The position numbers were made by a program, and so were the translations under genes. A stretch of DNA of 64,000 bases from Hypoxylon rubiginosum (Eukaryota > Ascomycota > Sordariomycetes > Xylariales > Hypoxylaceae), in contig CADCXA010000042.1 of the NCBI GenBank assembly GCA_902806565.1, positions 372,001 through 436,000 of the forward strand, given 5' to 3'. Under the pieces are notes generated by a model. It was not told the DNA's origin and did not search any database. It saw nothing but the letters and a program-made list of their open reading frames with translations. This document shows positions 33,043-43,775 of this stretch, piece after piece. Numbering within the stretch: position 1 is the stretch's first letter; each line of letters begins with the position of its first letter.

Positions 33043-34186
33043 CTAGTGGCGAGGCACCGAAGGCGTATTCTGGTATAGTCTCCCAGCATTGGAAAGCCCA
33101 TGGCTGCCTTCCAATTCAAAATACTTAGTCTGGGACCGGTCCCCTGAGTGTTCGGGCCCAGCCACCATCCCTGGCCAATACCTCGAGATCAGCGGTTTCA
33201 AGCAAATGTCCATTATAGGCACCAGAGCCGGTACGCAAGTTACTATGACCCCCAGACATAGTTCAAGCATTACAATCAATGCGAGGTCTGGTAGTTGACT
33301 AGTGAAGTCCACCGCCGTATCATTGACCCAATCTTCTATTGCAATAACTCTCCAACACATAACACCGATGGTACTAGATACGCAAAGAACATTAGTTTAA
33401 TCCAGTAGCAATATAGCATTACAGACTCACATCATGCCGATACCAAATACAAGGCTTAGAGCAATTCTTTTATACGGTTCTATTCGCAAGCTCCAAAGCA
33501 TCGGTATAGGTAAAAGAATAATTATTAGGCCAATGCAAAGGCTCAATATAGTAGAAGCGACGTCTTCAACCCTCGAATCTCGACACGAAGTACCGGGCCG
33601 AAAATTCCAAGCCCCATCGATTGGGCGACAACGGGATAGAATCGCACCCAGGAACGAGATGCCGTATAGTGTGGTTAGCCCCATAACCATATATAACAGG
33701 CGTTTAAACCGGGTTGAGGTGAATGTCCTATGATAGAGACAAAGTACCGAAAGCTTCACGGCGACATTCCCTACGAGCCACACGAGGCTGGATGAGAATA
33801 CCATCTAGACTCGCACAGTCGTTAAGTTATGTTGGTGAAATATTTGTATAAGGAGGGCTTACCTTAGCTAAAATTATCATATCAATGAAAGTGAGCTCGT
33901 AGATTGAATTCCCCAATGAACCTTCGAAAAGGCCCCATGTGAAAAGGCCGGTTTCTATCAGTATAGTGGCCTGCGGGCTTTTCTCAGTGAGATATCCTGA
34001 TATTCACCATGGGCATGTTTAAATCCTACTCACATATGCCAAAATTACGAAACCATCGTCGGCAGAGAATGGGCGCTTCACAAGCCACGCCGCCCAGAAT
34101 CGCAGAAGTAACACAACAGTAGCGAGAGACGTGAGGCAAACGATCCATATAAATAGGGATTCGCTTCGAGAAACAAGCCCAGACAT
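33043..34186 (-). CDS. Rhodopsin-domain (Pth11-type) integral membrane protein (4 exons)
   Basis: Exons are 34186-34034, 33970-33863, 33804-33431 and 33373-33043, giving 321 residues. Seven hydrophobic segments are visible, including SLFIWIVCLTSLATVVLLLR, VWLVGNVAVKLSVLCLYHR, YMVMGLTTLYGISFLGAIL, and LCIGLIIILLPIPMLWSLR. Family marks are WLVKRPFSADDG after the first helix, CRPIDGAWN after the fourth, and CVPALVPIM in the last. Such proteins lie in the plasma membrane and are thought to be GPCR-like sensors; Pth11 of the rice blast fungus is the best-known relative. The acidic C-terminus is short. All three splices keep frame and family sequence. It is the first of two such genes flanking a methyltransferase. 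Confidence 0.88.
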
Positions 34187-34932
34187 GACGCGACTATTGG
34201 TAACGTTATCTTACAATGCTGAGTGAGTTTTATTGTCGTAGGAATGAGTATTGCATTCATAAGTGAAGATCAATGGGAAAAGCTAGATATTCAAAATCAA
34301 TCAGGGGCCCTAGGCATATAGGTCAAGACGGTGGCTACCAGTACATCTATTAAAAGAACAGAGGTGCGCGTCACTTCTGATTCGTACAACACGACATGAT
34401 ATGATGGACGCCCGTGCTTTGCAGCAGTACTGAGGCGCAGTCAAAAACGAACCGCCTTTGATGTCTGGAGGGTGTGATAATATGTGTAACTGCAACCCCA
34501 ATCGACTGCAGGCGAATTCATGCGAAACACGCCGAGCAGGTTCATCGCCTCCCCCCTGCCGCGCCGCTTTCCATCCGGTATGTCCCAAGCGCACCGGTGT
34601 AGCGAGATCGATTGCTTATAGGTTCATATATCAAACCGTGGTTACTCTCCGGGGACCTGATGGTTTCGGTGGCGTTGATATGCACTACAGACTGGTAAGG
34701 TATAAATGTAATAGTGTTTCTGATACTCTGGTACAGTTATTTAAACAAGACTCTCTCGAGTGGAAATGGCGCAGTCGATGTGCCTGAAAGTAGGCAGAAG
34801 TACGTACAGGTCGCTAGTGACTTTAGGCCCGCCTTGTACATATTTACCTAGAAGGTAGATTCGAGGCAATGATCACGCTGAATACGAGGCACTTACACCT
34901 CTACTTGTTTCGATACTGGGACCATTCATGTC
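34187..34932. other. Spacer, no gene seen
   Basis: It lies between the 5' end of the minus-strand receptor gene and the 3' end of the minus-strand methyltransferase. No coding support. Confidence 0.5.
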
Positions 34933-36030
34933 CTACGATACCCGTTTGGCCACGAACTCGATTATACGGACCTCAGGCTCCATCCAGGCACCGTCCTTTG
35001 CGTCCCAACCCATATCTTCAAAAGTCCGCAACCAAGCCTGCGTCTCCCACCGAGTTCCCGTAGCATCACCTACCGCCTCGAACATCTGAGCGAAGCTGTC
35101 GGGGTTATGTCGCCATAAAGCCGTCGAACGCGACATGAGAGAGACGGTCTGCGCTTTGGGGTTCCCGATCTGGTTGCCCACTATCCAAGAGCCCGGCCTC
35201 GTAAAGGAGACCAGGATCTGCGCTGCCTTGAGTTGGTTATCCCAGTCCCACTGATGTAGAACTTGCGAGACGACAATAATATCTACTCGCCCCTTAAGCG
35301 TCATAAGCTCGGGCGAAGTGGTTGACAAGATGTCGGCTTCGATAAAGTGGCCCTTGAAATGCTCGCGGTCGCGGAAGAGGTCGTAGCCAACGTCGAAATG
35401 GTTAACAATATCGACTCCGTACAGCTTGTCTGAGGGCGCTCCGTCGTAGACCAATCGGCGGAGATCATGGCCAACAAAGGTGCCTACATCCATGAGGATT
35501 GCGCCGTCCTTGACGCGCTTCAGGATGTCATCGTAGACAGGCAAGCGGCATAGCTGGGGAGTGAGCCAGGAGCCAAGTCCTATACAAGGATAAGCGCGGA
35601 TTTCCCAGGCTCGGTCGCGCTGCGTGGTGTTTAGTTCAGCACCGGTTCTGCCAGTTTGCTATGCTATCGATCTGCAAAAGGCGACTAACAATCGTATGGA
35701 CGTGCTCTGATTGCTGCTCCCTCGGCACATGGCTGTACTTCTCTAGCAGTTTTTGCGTCTACAGCAAGCCAAGTCAGCTAAAGAAGTCTCTGCGATGTAG
35801 ACGGATGCTCATACCTCTGGGACGAGCCGGTGCTTGATGTCGGGATGGTAGAACGGAGCTTTGGCCTTGTCTTGCGACTTGGCATACTCGGGCTCGGAAT
35901 AACTGGTGGCTCCTGGGGTGCCATAGCGGGATGAAACTAGAGAGACGGGACATACAGGAGAGCGGGGAGACGTTGGGCGGGTTGTAGAAAGGGATGATAG
36001 ATGTGTGTCGCACAAAGAAATCTGGTACAT
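34933..36030 (-). CDS. SAM-dependent methyltransferase (3 exons, start uncertain)
   Basis: Exons are 36030-35815, 35758-35690 and 35619-34933, giving 323 residues if the ATG at 36030 is used. The SAM-binding motif is AILMDVGTFVGHDLRRLV, followed by LYGVDI and the post-motifs ADIL and VVSQVLHQWDW. The block RAYPCIGLGSWLTP, just before the Rossmann fold, and DGAPSDKLYGVDI are, from memory, typical of the fungal methyltransferases of meroterpenoid pathways (AusD/AdrK-like). That relation is family knowledge; the substrate is unknown. The family-like region begins at RYGTPGATSYSEPEY. The 35 residues before it are Ser/Thr/Pro-rich and look like translated leader, so a short 5' exon or a different start is likely. 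It is divergent from the receptor gene at 36348. Confidence 0.85.
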
Positions 36031-36347
36031 TCAATAAAAGCTCCCAACAACTTACCGCTCAAGGTCAGAACGAAAAGAATTAGGGCTCTCACAAACAGTT
36101 TTTAGCTATATGATGGCAAGGTAATGTTGGTGAGAGTCCAAATTCTTTTTGGCCCTGACCTTGCCGTCGCGAGGAGATATCAGGAGATATCCCCCTTTTG
36201 ATGTTACACAAATTATGTAATTATGCAATGATGGTAACACAAGATGCCATATGCATGTGTGTTGCATCTGAATTGTTTTCTCTAACTTTCCCTTCGTCCA
36301 ATATTTGCCAGAATTTCATAACTTGGTGTTCTATCTCGTTGCCCAAT
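36031..36347. other. Divergent promoter between methyltransferase and receptor genes
   Basis: About 320 bp separate the two start codons, so the genes could share control elements. AGGAGATATC is tandemly duplicated near 36171-36192. Confidence 0.4.
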
Positions 36348-37758
36348 ATGGTGTCTTCTCCTAACCCGGCAGGCGTCTACGCCGTCTCTATCGTCCTGAT
36401 CCTAGCGTCTACTATTGCCATCATGCTCCGCTACAAAGCGCGCCGTATTATGGTTGCAGCGTGGAAGGCTGACGACTGGCTCGTGTCTTCTGCTATGGTA
36501 GGCCGCGCCCTACGCAATACGTGCCGGGCTAATCGTGTCTAGCTGCTCACATGGGGCTTGGGCATAGTTCTCATATACGGTAAACTGCTCCGATGGTTGG
36601 TATCACTATCCCATATCTGATCACTGCACTCTTTAGGCGCCTCACAAGGGACAATTGGCACACACACTATGACCGACCCTGAGACTGGCGCAGTCATTGT
36701 CACGTCGCATGAAAATCAGATATCTATGGTAGGTTACCTAAAGACAGAGCCTAGGTGCTCAAATCGAGAACCTCAGGCCTTTCATCTTGCTAATGAGAGA
36801 AGTTCGGGGCTATTTCGCAGCTCCTCGCGGTCATCGCGCTTGGTACCCTGAAATTCGGTGTGGTCATGTTCTACCGCCGCATCTTCATCAGTAATTGGTT
36901 CAAAAAGCTTTCTATTATCATTCTCGTCCTGATCACGTTGTGGTCCGTGGCTTTCTTCTTCGCTACTCTATTTGAGTGCAACGGCCGCAACTTGGATCTG
37001 ATGTGGAAGTCCATCCAGACATTCAAGGATGTCTGCTACAAGTACAAGAACGTCCAGCTCGCCCACTGCGTGTCAGACGTGGCCACCGACCTGATTGTGC
37101 TCTCCATGCCGTTGCCGGAAATCTGGAAGCTTCGCATGACTACTCGGCAGAGAGTAGTCATATCTCTTATTTTTCTAATTGGTCTGCTGTACGTTGGCGT
37201 TTTTAACACAAAACATAATCCGCCCCAGCCATGCCACTTACATGAAACATAGGTCTACCGCCGCAGGCACGGCTCGTCTTGTCATCGTCGCAATAGATAT
37301 CGTGGAGACTACAGCGGGAGCGCGCGATGTCAGGGGTTCGTTCAGTCTTAACACCACTATTTGGATATACCTAATAGGCTAACCAATCTTTTACAGGCGT
37401 TGAGACAAACGTCCTGGTGTGGAGCTACGTCGAAGTGGGCGTAGGTGTCGTGGCAGCATGCCTCCCGACACTTAAGCCAATATTCAACAGCCGTAGTCTT
37501 GACAGTCTCGTCGCAAGCGTTCGGTCGGAGGTATCTCTCGGATCCATGAACTCCAGCAGCCGTGACGGGAAACCTAACCCGACGCCGAATGGTTCTAATG
37601 ACTTAGAGATATTTCCTTACGACGGCTCAAATCATACTTTTAACGAGATCAGCGGTGCTGCTGGCGTTCACAAGCCACCTATCCATTCGACGAACACAAT
37701 ACTCCGAGAGGACGACTGGGTCGTTCGGAGTGAGAGAGCCGACAGCCATGCCGTCTAA
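36348..37758 (+). CDS. Rhodopsin-domain (Pth11-type) integral membrane protein (6 exons)
   Basis: Exons are 36348-36497, 36543-36579, 36637-36728, 36821-37188, 37253-37335 and 37397-37758, giving 363 residues. The start MVSSPNPAGVYAVSIVL puts the first helix at the family position; an upstream in-frame ATG exists but adds a leader-like segment. Hydrophobic helices include VYAVSIVLILASTIAIMLR, LLTWGLGIVLIYG, LLAVIALGTLKFGVVMF and LSIIILVLITLWSVAFFFA. Family marks are WKADDW, FYRRIF, FECNGRNLDLMW and CLPTLKPIF. The fifth donor (AGGG|GTTCGT) is weak, so the join at residue 237 is less sure. The C-terminal cytoplasmic tail is Ser/Asn-rich. It is a probable surface sensor. Pairing with the receptor at 33043 across a methyltransferase suggests a local sensory or metabolic neighbourhood. 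Confidence 0.83.
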
Positions 37759-38937
37759 AGTGCGGAGACCACTAACGAGCAGCACGTTAAAGGCTAGAAC
37801 ACTTCGAATCTGTGTCAAACTAGACTCAGTGCTTCAGCTATATAGGGGGAAAGCTCCTCATTACCTTACAATGTAATCGGTTACTTCGGCCTACCCTACG
37901 GATCAGCCAATCACTTTTTCTCATCTTGTTCTCATCATCTAATATACCTACCTCTATTATACTGTTGTCGCTCGCAAAAGGCTTTTCTGTAGGGAAAGTG
38001 GCCTCTATTAGCTATAAAGTGGTCTTGTCACCTGCGCAGCGTCTGGCAGAATAATACGCTATAATTATAGGGGAGTCAGTGGGTAAGATATGCTATAAAT
38101 TAAGTACTTAATGGGCTACTGTGCTGTAATCCTTTTTATTTATAAGGAGTTTAGTGGGTATGGTACGCTATAACTATAGGGGACTTAGTGAATATAAGGG
38201 CCTAACTGCAAGGCCATCTGGGAGCTTCTCCGCAGCTGCATAGCATAGCAGCTGAAAAAGCCCCTATCGAAAAAAACTTTTGCGAGCGTCCTCCGTAATA
38301 CGCCAACCCTTCAAAGAAACTTTCCAATCAGGTTTGATCGAGCACACGGAGCATGGTACCAAGTCACACCTATCGCTCGAGAAAAGCAAAGCAGTAGGGT
38401 CGGCGGCTAGGTCACTAGGTAAATGGCAGAGCCGGGTGGGATATCGCTAACCCGCTTCTGTTAGCCTGTACCTTGTAGGGTATCACATGCCTGTATTGTA
38501 CGCTACAAACCATTTTCCCCCGCATATCACAGGTGTGTCATCTCGGTCTCCCTTTCTTGATTCCGCCATGTCGGACCGTCTTTTATATCCCGAGAACCGG
38601 TTTACAGCGGGGCCGGATAACGTTTGTTTCAAACGGCTCCGCCGTGAATCCAAGACATCTACTCGTACTGCTCCGAACGGCACCGGGTTATCCGCTTGCA
38701 CCCCTACATTTCCCCTTTTACCGCTAAGCTGGAAGGCCTGGAGTCTGCATAGGTATCTACATGAATTACTTTATTACTGAGACTTTAGTCTTTCCTTAAC
38801 CTCGGCAACACTCACGAAGTACGACCCGCGCTTACATTGAAACCTCCACCCAAATCCAGAGCTAAAAATAACTTCGCGCTCCTCCCCCGACCAGCTTACT
38901 CCGTCAACTTCCCCGGCCATTTACAGTCTCTTGACAA
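37759..38937. other. Spacer with diverged repeats
   Basis: It holds the three-copy repeat at 38070-38200. No gene is supported. The stretch separates convergent receptor (plus) and tannase (minus) 3' ends. Confidence 0.5.
38070..38200 (+). repeat. Three diverged copies of a GGGGAGTYAGTGGGTA repeat
   Basis: The copies begin near 38070 (GGGGAGTCAGTGGGTAAGAT), 38146 (GGAGTTTAGTGGGTATGGTA) and 38179 (GGGGACTTAGTGAATATAAG). The first two end in GCTATAA. The AT-biased differences would fit a decayed mobile-element or satellite fragment. Confidence 0.55.
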
Positions 38938-40565
38938 TCAGTCATCGCAGTAGAAGTCGTCAGCCACAGCGCTAGATCCTAGTCCGTTGTAATACACCTT
39001 TTGAGGGTAGGGACACAATATACTACTACGCCTGGTCCCATTCAGCGGGCCAATGTGCGCAGTAATCCTGTCAGGGGCAACACCGGACTCAACCCATGTA
39101 ACTAGCGCCTCGAAAATTCTTTCAGGATAATAGCCCCCCGCGTCCAAAAAGCAGTGACCGAGCCCCGGTGCTTCAAACACTCGGTAATAGTCGTGAACCT
39201 GCTTATCTTCAGCCGCAACGCTTTCGAAATAGTGTCTCGTGGAGTCCGGAGGGACAATACTGTCGGCCTAATGTCGCCTTATTAGATACCTAACATATGG
39301 AAGAAAAGACCTTCAAAAAGTGTGATACGTACTAGACCGTGGTAGGATATGACTTTTCCCCCTGCATCCCGGAAAGCATCGAGGTCGGGCTCGATCTTGA
39401 AAGCCGGTCCATATTCTTCCATCGAAATCTTGAACAGCTTCCAGAAGTCGTCGATTGCTACAGTTGAAACATCAAAGCTGGGGTCCTTCTTGATGAGCAG
39501 TCGTATCCACTGCTCGGAGATGCCCGTTGGCTTTCCCACGCAAGTCCCATCTGTTGAGCATACTGTAGTTGCAAGCCCTGGAATAACCATGAAGCCGATA
39601 TTCTCTTCAACTAGTCTCGCCCCTTTCTTCAATCCCCACCAGGTGAGCGAGTCGTCTACTGGCCGAGGGCCAGTCCACGTAGCATTCGCAACTTTAGCAG
39701 CAGTTTCAGAAATATGCACAATCTCAGGGCTGCCTGTGTCGTTACAGCTGACAGCTTGGCCTATAACAGAGTACGGGTCGAAGTTGCAGCTATCCGGGTA
39801 GGAGATAATGTTATCGACTAACCCATCATCACCGTCGCAATACTCGAATGCCGCCTCAGTGATGGCAATAAGCTCGCAATTCTTTGAGTATTGACCTAAG
39901 GTATTCATGAAAGCCTGCGGCCAAAGACTGCCGATTCCAAGCCCGACGGAGTCTAGCGCCGGAGCTGAAGCGGCTATACCATCAAACGCAGTTGGATATT
40001 TCGAGGCGAGCTTTAGTCCTTGTCGTCCACCTTGAGAACAGCCATTCCAGTAAGAGTAACGTGGCGGGCTTCCGTAATGACTCTCGATGATTGCCTTGCC
40101 AATGATGGATAACTCATTGAGTGAGGAGGAGCCAAAGTCTTCTAGTAGATGATTGTCGACGACCCCGGGGCTTTTCAATACCCATTCATAAGGGTCCAAT
40201 GAAGCATGGCCGGCGTTGGTAGTTACGGCAGAGTATCCATCGACCACGGCCCCCAGCATGGACATGCTAGGCCCTGGAGCGTTGATGCCTCCGGCCGTCC
40301 ATCCTCCGCCGCCAATGCCTTGCATTCTGCCATTCCAATCATCCGTTGGGAGATAGACGTCCACTGTGATGGTTTCATTCTGTCCTGTGTGGGTGTAGGT
40401 TGTCGTGACATGACAGTAACTCACCCCTTCAGCGGCAACAGCTCCGTGGTTCGCGTAACCACCTTTGGGTATTTTCACTGTCAGATTGGATACCAAAGAG
40501 GCGCTCAGCGAGGTGAATTGGGCGTCGGGTAATTCCGGGTACGGTATATTGGAAGGACTGCACAT
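38938..40565 (-). CDS. Tannase / feruloyl esterase family hydrolase (2 exons)
   Basis: Exon 1 is 40565-39333 and exon 2 is 39267-38938, giving 520 residues. The alpha/beta-hydrolase fold of the tannase family carries a CS-D-HC motif, all of it present: NGCSQGG (Cys176-Ser177, the nucleophile), Asp413 in GLADSIVPP, and His449-Cys450 in APGLGHCF. The Cys pair normally forms a disulphide next to the active site. Such enzymes cleave gallate or feruloyl esters of plant polymers. Several N-x-S/T sites fit a secreted glycoprotein. The predicted start MCSPSNIPYPE begins exactly where mature relatives begin, with no signal peptide. I could not find a convincing signal exon within 250 bp upstream. The intron (CTA|GTACGT to ATTAG|GCC) restores YHGLADSIV. 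Confidence 0.9.
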
Positions 40566-41205
40566 ATTTTTGAATGGAAAGTCTCGATATCATGATCAGT
40601 GGCTTCTTGGGACACTGACTTGGGAATGACCGCCTAGATTCCCTAAATTCAACAATCTGACGGACAAGTACTTGTCTTCCTTGGATGGACCTTGGGGCAG
40701 TAGACGCAGTGTAACATTCGCGAATATCTTATTGGGTCGATCCAGTTGGGAGTACGCAACAGTCGCGCGCGGCGGTCTTACGTAAGTGCATGATATTCGG
40801 AAGAAAAGGCCTTTATTTGAGACTTCTCGGGTAGTACAAATCTCACCCGATATACCCGAAAGGATTCACGTTACTGTAATAATCGTTGCTTCTAAAGAGG
40901 TGGATAAATTCCCCATCTCCAAATTCAGGGGCTATCTCTACCATCAAGTGCCATCAGCAAAGCGACTTCACTTGTTACTTGGTAATGTGATTACTAAAGA
41001 GGAACTAAACTGAGATTTTCTTCTTCCTGTGGCTTCGAATTTTTGCTCTTCTTCTTCTTGCAACCATATGACATATGATGTGATTGATAACGATCTTAGA
41101 CAGGAATTGTACATCTTCATTATGCAGGCAGTCATACATATGTATATACTAGTATACATGTAGAACTTGATATATGCATATATTAGTAGGGAACATTATA
41201 GTCTA

Positions 41206-41237
41206 CCTATTAATAGCATATCCTATTAATAGCATAT
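41206..41237 (+). repeat. Perfect 16-bp tandem duplication
   Basis: CCTATTAATAGCATAT occurs twice in direct succession. Each unit contains the palindrome CTATTAATAG. Confidence 0.85.
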
Positions 41238-42636
41238 GTACCTACATAGTCTTCAGGCACAATTTTCAAAGGGCCAACCCTACAACCTACGATCGTCCTA
41301 CGAAAGGTTCCAATAAAAGATACAGTGAAAGCAAGCGGCATTTACTAACGTGTCGTCAAGTAGATCCGCCTGCGATCTGTGTAAAGGGCAGAAGTTAGCA
41401 TGTTTGCAAGAGAGAATTCGGTCAGCTCTCAGCGCTCTCATCAGTGTGCACGAGCCCAACTTTACGTATTCGCCTATTTCCGGGCTTAGAGCGGCCGCGA
41501 CAGGATAGCCACCAACACTCTAATATAGCTGCCTCAAGTTTGTGGTATAGAAAGAGAAGTTGGAAATGCTCCGAGAAAGGTATCATTGGAGTTGAGAGTC
41601 GACTGGCAAGATAATAGACACCTACGCGAGTCCCGAAAATGCGCAGAGCCCCAGCTGTTTTCCCTTCCGGGGTCCCTAGATTCTGTGGCTCTTCTAGTGA
41701 GCCCAACCAATCGTATCGTTAGAACTAGGTAGTATATGTCCGTAAATGGCAATCCGCACCGGCACCGATTCAAAACCCGACCCCAATCATGTTCCTTGAC
41801 TTAGCGTAATTCGAGAAGGATATTGTGAAAAAATGAAAAGAAAAAACTATGCAGCGCCTAGTTATACGGTTTCATAAGCCTTGTGAGGTTCTTACTGCAA
41901 AATCAGATGACTAGCATTTCCTCAACTGGTGTTTAGGGTGCCTGTTGCCTTCGACGCATCAGCAGCCCTACTAACTCCCTGTCAAAGCGGACGAGGCAGA
42001 ACTTGACGTGGAGAGTATATTGAAAGTTGCACCTAATAAAGACACCATAAAGCACATGAGTGGTGTAGAGAGTGTTAGAGTATAACTAACACGGACTAGC
42101 CGTAAGATCTTCACAGTTATCACTTAAAAAAGACGAAGAGTAATATAACTTACTTCCATAGTTGCCTAGCTGTTTCACTAAGCAGTTAAGTAGACCGCTA
42201 CTTTCGTTGCCTTCTTGATACATTGATGGTGACGATGGTAGGATTCGCAGAGAAATGACCTCCTTCCGGTCATATTTCTGCTGTGTAAGAGCCACAGGTG
42301 CAACAACCTCCAATAAATAGCGTACCTCTCAGTATTTTCATTCTGCATGATGTCACATATATCAGCTTATGGCGCATTTGAGGCACTCCAAATAGATATC
42401 GACGTCTCACAAGAAGGGTCTGTCTCAAAAGCCCTTCTCAATCATGACTCTACGTGCAAATGCACTCAGAATTTTGTCATTTCCACACCGTCACTCGGAT
42501 CTGAAATAGGAGGAGGATGTTTGGGGGCCGTGTTTTCGGGATTAGAATACTCTCCTGACTTCTTCTGTAGATCAAACCAAACCGGAGATCAGGCATGACT
42601 ACCTAAGTACCTGACTTTATACGCTGAAGAAATACT

Positions 42637-42645
42637 TATATAAAG
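42637..42645 (+). promoter_or_regulatory. TATA box of the cysteine-rich peptide gene
   Basis: TATATAAAG lies 153 bp before the ATG, followed by an A/C-rich leader with CAAC and AAAC runs. That is a typical strong fungal promoter layout. Confidence 0.6.
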
Positions 42646-42789
42646 GGCTTGGCAGCTTCTTCTATTCAACTAAATTTTGAACAGCCAAAGCATTCTCTGT
42701 CGAACAAATCCCAAGCAAAGCAACCACCGCTACAACTTCCAACCTAAATAAACATAGCAACAAAAACTGCCTCCAATTTCATAGTCAAA

Positions 42790-43045
42790 ATGAAGTTCTT
42801 CGCTGTCTGCGCCCTTGTCTTCGCCTCTGTCACAGCAGCAGCTGTAGCTGGCGAGACCCTCTATGAGCGTGTGAGTAGTAACTGGACCAAATCATAATCA
42901 CCCTTTAATAATCTTAGGCTAACAATACGAACAACACGAACAGCAAGGATGCCTCGTTTACCCAGAAAGCGGGTGTAGCGAGACAAACCACGAGAAGTGT
43001 TGCTCTGGGTACAACTGCGTGGACGACGAATGCATGCCGGCCTAG
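42790..43045 (+). CDS. Small secreted cysteine-rich peptide, cystine-knot pattern (2 exons)
   Basis: Exon 1 is 42790-42870 and exon 2 is 42944-43045, giving a 60-residue precursor. Residues 1-20 are a clear signal peptide (MKFFAVCALVFASVTAAAVA). The acceptor chosen (AACAG at 42939-42943) has GCTAAC 25 nt upstream and phase 0 on both sides. The mature part has six cysteines at 30, 38, 46, 47, 52 and 57, that is C-x7-C-x7-CC-x4-C-x4-C. This is the order found in inhibitor-cystine-knot (knottin) peptides. It also has a net acidic charge and ends three residues after the last Cys. Possible roles known for such peptides are effector, antimicrobial or inhibitor, and nothing here decides among them. 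The gene is easily overlooked because each exon is short. Its TATA box and A/C-rich leader suggest strong expression. Confidence 0.85.
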
Positions 43046-43775
43046 CTTTGATTTCATCAACACCATTCTCCTGAAAATGCTGGTGATAGATAATAGGGTA
43101 TACGAATTAGTAGGGAGAGGGGGAATGAAATAGAATACGATTGTTGAGAGTGGATTTAGGCTAGCTTCTCCTTAACACACGCTCTTGAGAACCACTACAT
43201 ACCTTAGGTACCTGGTATCTGGATATAACACACTCTTTACATCTACAATAAAAGCTGAATTGTACCAAATTTTCATTCTTCGCTTTGAAGAAATAGAAAT
43301 TCTTGATTATAAACCAAATTGATAGCTATCTCTATAATGGTCTGAGTAACTCTCGAAGTAGTGTCTTGGGTCAGGTGTGTCCGAATTGTTGAACTGCGAG
43401 TCCGAGTGAAGAGCCGTGATAGTGGGGCCGATATTACTCTTTGCCAAGCCGGAGTCCGAACTATGTAGCACCGGAGACATCATTCAACCAACCTCGCTGA
43501 AGAATTTGACCTACTCACCAAGGTTAATTAACTGTCTTGGCTCAATGATAAATTAAGCCCACGCAGCAGAAGCTAAGTGCGGTTATATTAAGAGATGGCC
43601 TTCACTATTCCGACCATCTTTGGTAAGGTAGGTTAGGTAGATTAGGTAGGGATAGAATATCTCTCACGTAGAGAACTTATGCATCAACATGTATATAACA
43701 TCATCTGACCGGCGGCTGCTTAGTCCGTCGCGTATCTTAGAACTACCGGTACTTCACAAGCCGATAATGAATCAG
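43046..43775. other. Spacer, no gene seen
   Basis: It separates the convergent ends of the peptide gene and the dehydrogenase. A short TTAGGTAG / ATTAGGTAG run lies at about 43624-43650. No gene. Confidence 0.5.

Larger units (their letters stand above)
40566..42789. other. AT-rich spacer, no gene seen
   Basis: It has a perfect 16-bp tandem duplication at 41206-41237 and short frames on both strands without support. The right end holds the TATA box and leader of the peptide gene at 42790. Confidence 0.5.
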
